From Bacillota bacterium (GTDB lineage Bacteria; Eremiobacterota; SpSt-956; JAKJGF01), in assembly GCA_029555925.1 (NCBI GenBank), contig JAKPQU010000448.1:1-15385 (forward strand): DNA of 15,385 bases, given 5' to 3'. Shown in pieces: positions 12,749 through 15,385 of this stretch. The position numbers and the translations under genes are program-made. Under the pieces are notes generated by a model. The model did no database searches and was not told where the DNA came from. It saw only the letters and a list, made by a program, of their open reading frames with translations. Each line of letters begins with the position of its first letter. The stretch's first letter is position 1.

Positions 12749-14827
12749 TTATAAGTCTTTAAAAACCGATTTATCAACTTTATAACCGAGGGATTCAAGT
12801 TTTTTAACATCTTCCCCGGCCTTTTTATAGTCGCCTTTTTTCATATAAGTGAAGGCCCTGTTATAATATGATTGAATAGAATTTCTATCAACAGACAGGG
12901 CTTTTGTAAAATCGTCAATAGCTCTGTCATAGTCATTCATAAGTCCGTAGACAGTTCCGCGGCCGTTGAAAGCTTCAATGGATCGAGGCTCAATTTCTAT
13001 GGCCTTATTAAAATCCATGAGAGCTTCCGAATATCTGTTTGTATCGGTATATATATTACCCCGCATTATATAGCCTCTGGCAGAGCCTGGATTCATTGCC
13101 AGTAAACGATTAAAATCATTAAGAGCTTTATCGTGATTACCGGTTTTATAATATATATTTCCTCTGTCCTGATAGGCTTCTACATAATCTGTTTTATATT
13201 TGATTGCCTGCGTCAAATCAGCTATGGCTTTATTATAATCTCCTGCCATATCATAAATAATAGCTCTGTTATAAAGAGCTCCTGCATAATCGGGTTTAAA
13301 CTTCAATGCTTCACTATAATCTGAAATAGCTTTATTATTATCACCTTTCAGCCTGTAAAGATTACCACGATTAAGATAGGCTCCTGACAGGTCAGGTTTA
13401 AGGTTCAGAGCATGATTAAGATCGTCCATGGCCTTGTCATATTCTTTTAATTCTGTATAGATACTGCCACGGGTAGCATAAAATTCTGCCTTATAAGGTT
13501 TTAGCCTTATAGCCTCTGTAAAATCAGAGAGAGCTTTATTATATTCGCCTTTTTCTCTATATATATTTCCACGGTTGGCATAAGCCTGTATGGCATTGGG
13601 ATATTTTGAAAGAACATCATTCCATAAAGAAAGACTGTCTTTCCAGACTTTACATCTTTCATAGGTAAGAAAAGAGAAAGAAATTATTATTACAAACAGA
13701 ATTACTGTAATAAAAGATCTGAATTTCTTTCTTTCATACAAAATAAAAAATCCTTCGGAGAACAGATAGAGTAAACCGATAGATGCAATATACATATATC
13801 TGTCATTAATTATTCCCGGATGGAGAGTTATAATCTGACTTACAGGTAAAATAGAGATAAAGAAAAACATAAAACCGAAGATTATCTTCTCTGTATATTT
13901 GCCGGAATATATTACGCTCGCCAGAGCAAGAAGAATAATAAAAGGAGACATCCAGAAAATAACAGGTATTTTATTCCATTCCAGATGTGGGTATATAGCT
14001 GATAGTCTGAGAGGCAGTAAGAATTTATATGTGTAAAGCATAATCCCATAGGATGCTATAAAAATATTATAAATACCAAAGGATTTTACTTCTTCATCCG
14101 GCGTTACCTGAGAACCTATAGTGAAAGTTATAATTACACATAGAGATGAAATTATAAAATATGGGATTTTCTCAAGGATTGTATATTTACATAATCTTCT
14201 GTTTTTTAAATAATCAAAAAGCAGTAAAATAAAGGGAAGAGTCATTGCCATTGGTTTTGAAAGAATGGAGAGTAAAAATAAAAAAATAGAGAAATAATAA
14301 TAAATATTCCCCTGTTTTTTCTGATAATAATTATAAGTAATAAGAGATAATAAATAAAAGACACTGTATAAAACATCTTTTCTCTCAGATATCCAGGCAA
14401 CAGATTCCACATGGACGGGGTGAATACCGAAAAACAGGCTCACCAGAAAAGATTTCCCTCTGTCTTCTGTAATCATAAATACAAGCCAGAATACAAGCAT
14501 GGTATTTATGAGATGAAGAATAAGATTTGTCCTGTGATTGACTGAAGGATTGAAACCAAAAAAATGATATTCTATACCATAGGATAAATGAACAAGAGGG
14601 GTATAAAGAGTTTGCTGGAAAGGTACATTTTTATCAAAAAAGATGTTAAACATTTCTTTGATGTTTTCCGGTGATAAAGTCGTTATCATTTTATTACCGG
14701 TAATATAATGATTATCATCCCAGTTGGTAATATCTGCGTTAATAACAGGTACAAAACTTATAAAGGTTACAAATAAAATTATAATGAGTAATAGAAATAA
14801 TCTTATGTAGTTATGTTTAAATTTCAT
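12749..14827 (-). CDS. TMTC-like membrane protein with C-terminal TPR repeats
   Basis: A 692-residue integral membrane protein. Residues 1-410 hold about ten transmembrane helices with the layout of GT-C glycosyltransferases: an Asp-Asp pair (D37-D38, in ITNWDDNHYITGN) in the first outside loop, TPLVHLSYGIEYHFFGFNP, and GIHPVHVESVAWISERKDVLY. These are hallmarks of the TMTC (transmembrane and TPR-containing O-mannosyltransferase) type and its bacterial relatives. Residues from about 412 to 682 are eight consecutive 34-residue TPR units, for example AEFYATRGSIYTELKEYDKA and VEAYQDRGNIYYKTGNHDKA, for protein binding. It likely transfers a sugar from a polyprenyl-phosphate donor to exported proteins; that reaction is inferred, and many bacterial relatives are uncharacterised. 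It follows the small HTH gene by 8 nt with no separate ribosome binding site, so translation is probably coupled. Confidence 0.8.
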   Translation of the reverse strand: MKFKHNYIRLFLLLIIILFVTFISFVPVINADITNWDDNHYITGNKMITTLSPENIKEMFNIFFDKNVPFQQTLYTPLVHLSYGIEYHFFGFNPSVNHRTNLILHLINTMLVFWLVFMITEDRGKSFLVSLFFGIHPVHVESVAWISERKDVLYSVFYLLSLITYNYYQKKQGNIYYYFSIFLFLLSILSKPMAMTLPFILLLFDYLKNRRLCKYTILEKIPYFIISSLCVIITFTIGSQVTPDEEVKSFGIYNIFIASYGIMLYTYKFLLPLRLSAIYPHLEWNKIPVIFWMSPFIILLALASVIYSGKYTEKIIFGFMFFFISILPVSQIITLHPGIINDRYMYIASIGLLYLFSEGFFILYERKKFRSFITVILFVIIISFSFLTYERCKVWKDSLSLWNDVLSKYPNAIQAYANRGNIYREKGEYNKALSDFTEAIRLKPYKAEFYATRGSIYTELKEYDKAMDDLNHALNLKPDLSGAYLNRGNLYRLKGDNNKAISDYSEALKFKPDYAGALYNRAIIYDMAGDYNKAIADLTQAIKYKTDYVEAYQDRGNIYYKTGNHDKALNDFNRLLAMNPGSARGYIMRGNIYTDTNRYSEALMDFNKAIEIEPRSIEAFNGRGTVYGLMNDYDRAIDDFTKALSVDRNSIQSYYNRAFTYMKKGDYKKAGEDVKKLESLGYKVDKSVFKDL

Positions 14828-14835
14828 TATTTAAG

Positions 14836-15171
14836 TTAATAAGCATAAATTCTGGAAAGTACTCTTGAAAACATATCCCTCATATCTCTGATATCTCTTT
14901 TAACAGTAGAAAGACTTGCACCAAGACTGTAGCCTATACGTTTTCTACTTTTTGAATATTCCATAAGTTTTGCTATTTTTTTCTGTCTTCCCTTGAGATC
15001 CTTAAGTAAATATTCCACTGTATCAAGATCATCTATAACAGAAGGATTTCCTGTTTCATAAAGAGTCCTTTTAAAATCCATATACATATCCAGAGTAAAC
15101 AATATATTGGTATATCGCGGAATGTTAAAATAATATGCAAGATCTTCTGTAAGTTCTATTGTTTTATACAC
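14836..15171 (-). CDS. Small HTH protein, sigma-70 region 4-like
   Basis: A 111-residue probable DNA-binding protein. Residues 75-96, SRKRIGYSLGASLSTVKRDI and onward, form a helix-turn-helix resembling sigma-70 region 4 or related regulators (compare the generic S-x-E-I-A-x-x-L-G-x-S-x-S-T-V-K). Residues 1-60 are a helical domain I do not recognise. There is no region 2, so it is not a complete sigma factor. The GTG start (15171-15169) has AGGGAG nine nt upstream. It overlaps nothing but sits 8 nt before the TMTC-like gene in the same direction, so it may regulate that gene or itself. A TATAAT lies upstream on the minus strand. Confidence 0.6.
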   Translation of the reverse strand: MYKTIELTEDLAYYFNIPRYTNILFTLDMYMDFKRTLYETGNPSVIDDLDTVEYLLKDLKGRQKKIAKLMEYSKSRKRIGYSLGASLSTVKRDIRDMRDMFSRVLSRIYAY

Positions 15172-15193
15172 GTCACATCACTCCCTGAACATT

Positions 15194-15199
15194 ATTATA
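15194..15199 (-). promoter_or_regulatory. Candidate -10 box for the HTH/TMTC operon
   Basis: Minus-strand TATAAT, 22 nt before the GTG start. The hexamer 17 bp upstream (GCCTAT) does not resemble a -35 box, so the promoter assignment is tentative. Confidence 0.35.
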
Positions 15200-15259
15200 C
15201 CCGGAGAAAAAGAAAAATAGGCTTATCCCCAAAAATTTCTCCTCTTATACCAACAGACA

Positions 15260-15274
15260 TGACCGGAGCGGTCA
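15260..15274. promoter_or_regulatory. Small palindrome upstream of the HTH gene
   Basis: TGACCG-GAG-CGGTCA is a perfect 6-bp inverted repeat with a 3-bp centre, about 90 bp upstream of the HTH gene start. This suits a dimeric regulator's operator, possibly the HTH protein's own, but only the symmetry is observed. Apart from this and the repeat at 15332-15385, I see nothing else in 15200-15331. Confidence 0.3.
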
Positions 15275-15331
15275 CAACCAAATATGAAAATCAACATCCA
15301 GTGAAGGTGCAAACTTCATCATTTTCATATA

Positions 15332-15385
15332 AAATTGCTTTAATTAAACTGAATAATTTGAATAACAGGTAAATACTGTCTGCCT
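15332..15385 (+). repeat. Dispersed repeat copy at the right edge
   Basis: These 54 bp match 1670-1723 with two transitions and end in CTGTCTGCCT at the window boundary. In the other copy the element continues, so this one is truncated by the window. Confidence 0.85.

Noticed and set aside
14836..15171. Complete sigma factor
   Set aside because: Only a region 4-like helix-turn-helix is present in 111 residues; no region 2 for -10 recognition is visible.

Overview
The window is an AT-rich bacterial segment with strong Shine-Dalgarno sites of AGGAGG type, occasional TTG and GTG starts, and TAA as the usual stop. No gene here fixes the taxonomy. The HEAT-repeat, TPR and dispersed-repeat content suits an uncultured low-GC bacterium, but that is only an impression. 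No rRNA, tRNA, CRISPR array or insertion sequence was found. Both ends of the window lie in members of an interspersed repeat family that also occurs at 1670-1987, which is what a contig broken at repeats would look like.

Layout, left to right: an FAD-dependent oxidoreductase (194-1570, +); about 1 kb of repeat-rich intergenic DNA holding a 97-bp tandem duplication, degenerate 7-bp tandem repeats and possibly one tiny membrane-peptide gene (2403-2510, -); a polyprenol-phosphate mannosyltransferase-like GT2 enzyme (2622-3353, -); divergently, a thioredoxin/TlpA-like lipoprotein interrupted by an in-frame TGA (3634-4167, +), followed by an exported HEAT-repeat protein (4228-5412, +); an unrecognised coiled-coil protein with N-terminal octapeptide repeats (5640-6536, +) ending in a clear terminator; an M3-type oligopeptidase (6704-8227, +) with its own strong terminator; a 430-bp repeat-bearing gap; then tldD (8719-10098), tldE/pmbA (10202-11542) and a DUF2232/YybS-like membrane protein (11526-12728), which look like one operon; and, convergent to it, a TMTC-like membrane/TPR protein (12749-14827, -) preceded by a small HTH protein (14836-15171, -).

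The main discovery is the gene at 3634-4167. Its in-frame TGA (3874-3876, codon 81) falls exactly where the first Cys of the thioredoxin CxxC motif belongs, giving a UxxC active site. A perfect 8-bp hairpin with a GGU apical loop starts 9 nt after the TGA, with its apical G 18 nt downstream, as expected for a bacterial SECIS. TGA is not a sense codon in any other gene of the window. This is therefore most likely an extracytoplasmic selenoprotein lipoprotein that standard gene calling would cut to 80 residues.

Other points of interest are the orphan octapeptide-repeat protein, a family of 7-bp-periodic intergenic repeats that often fold back on themselves, two roughly 100-bp inverted-repeat elements of similar design, and the co-occurrence of a polyprenol-P-mannose synthase-like enzyme with a TMTC-like candidate O-mannosyltransferase.
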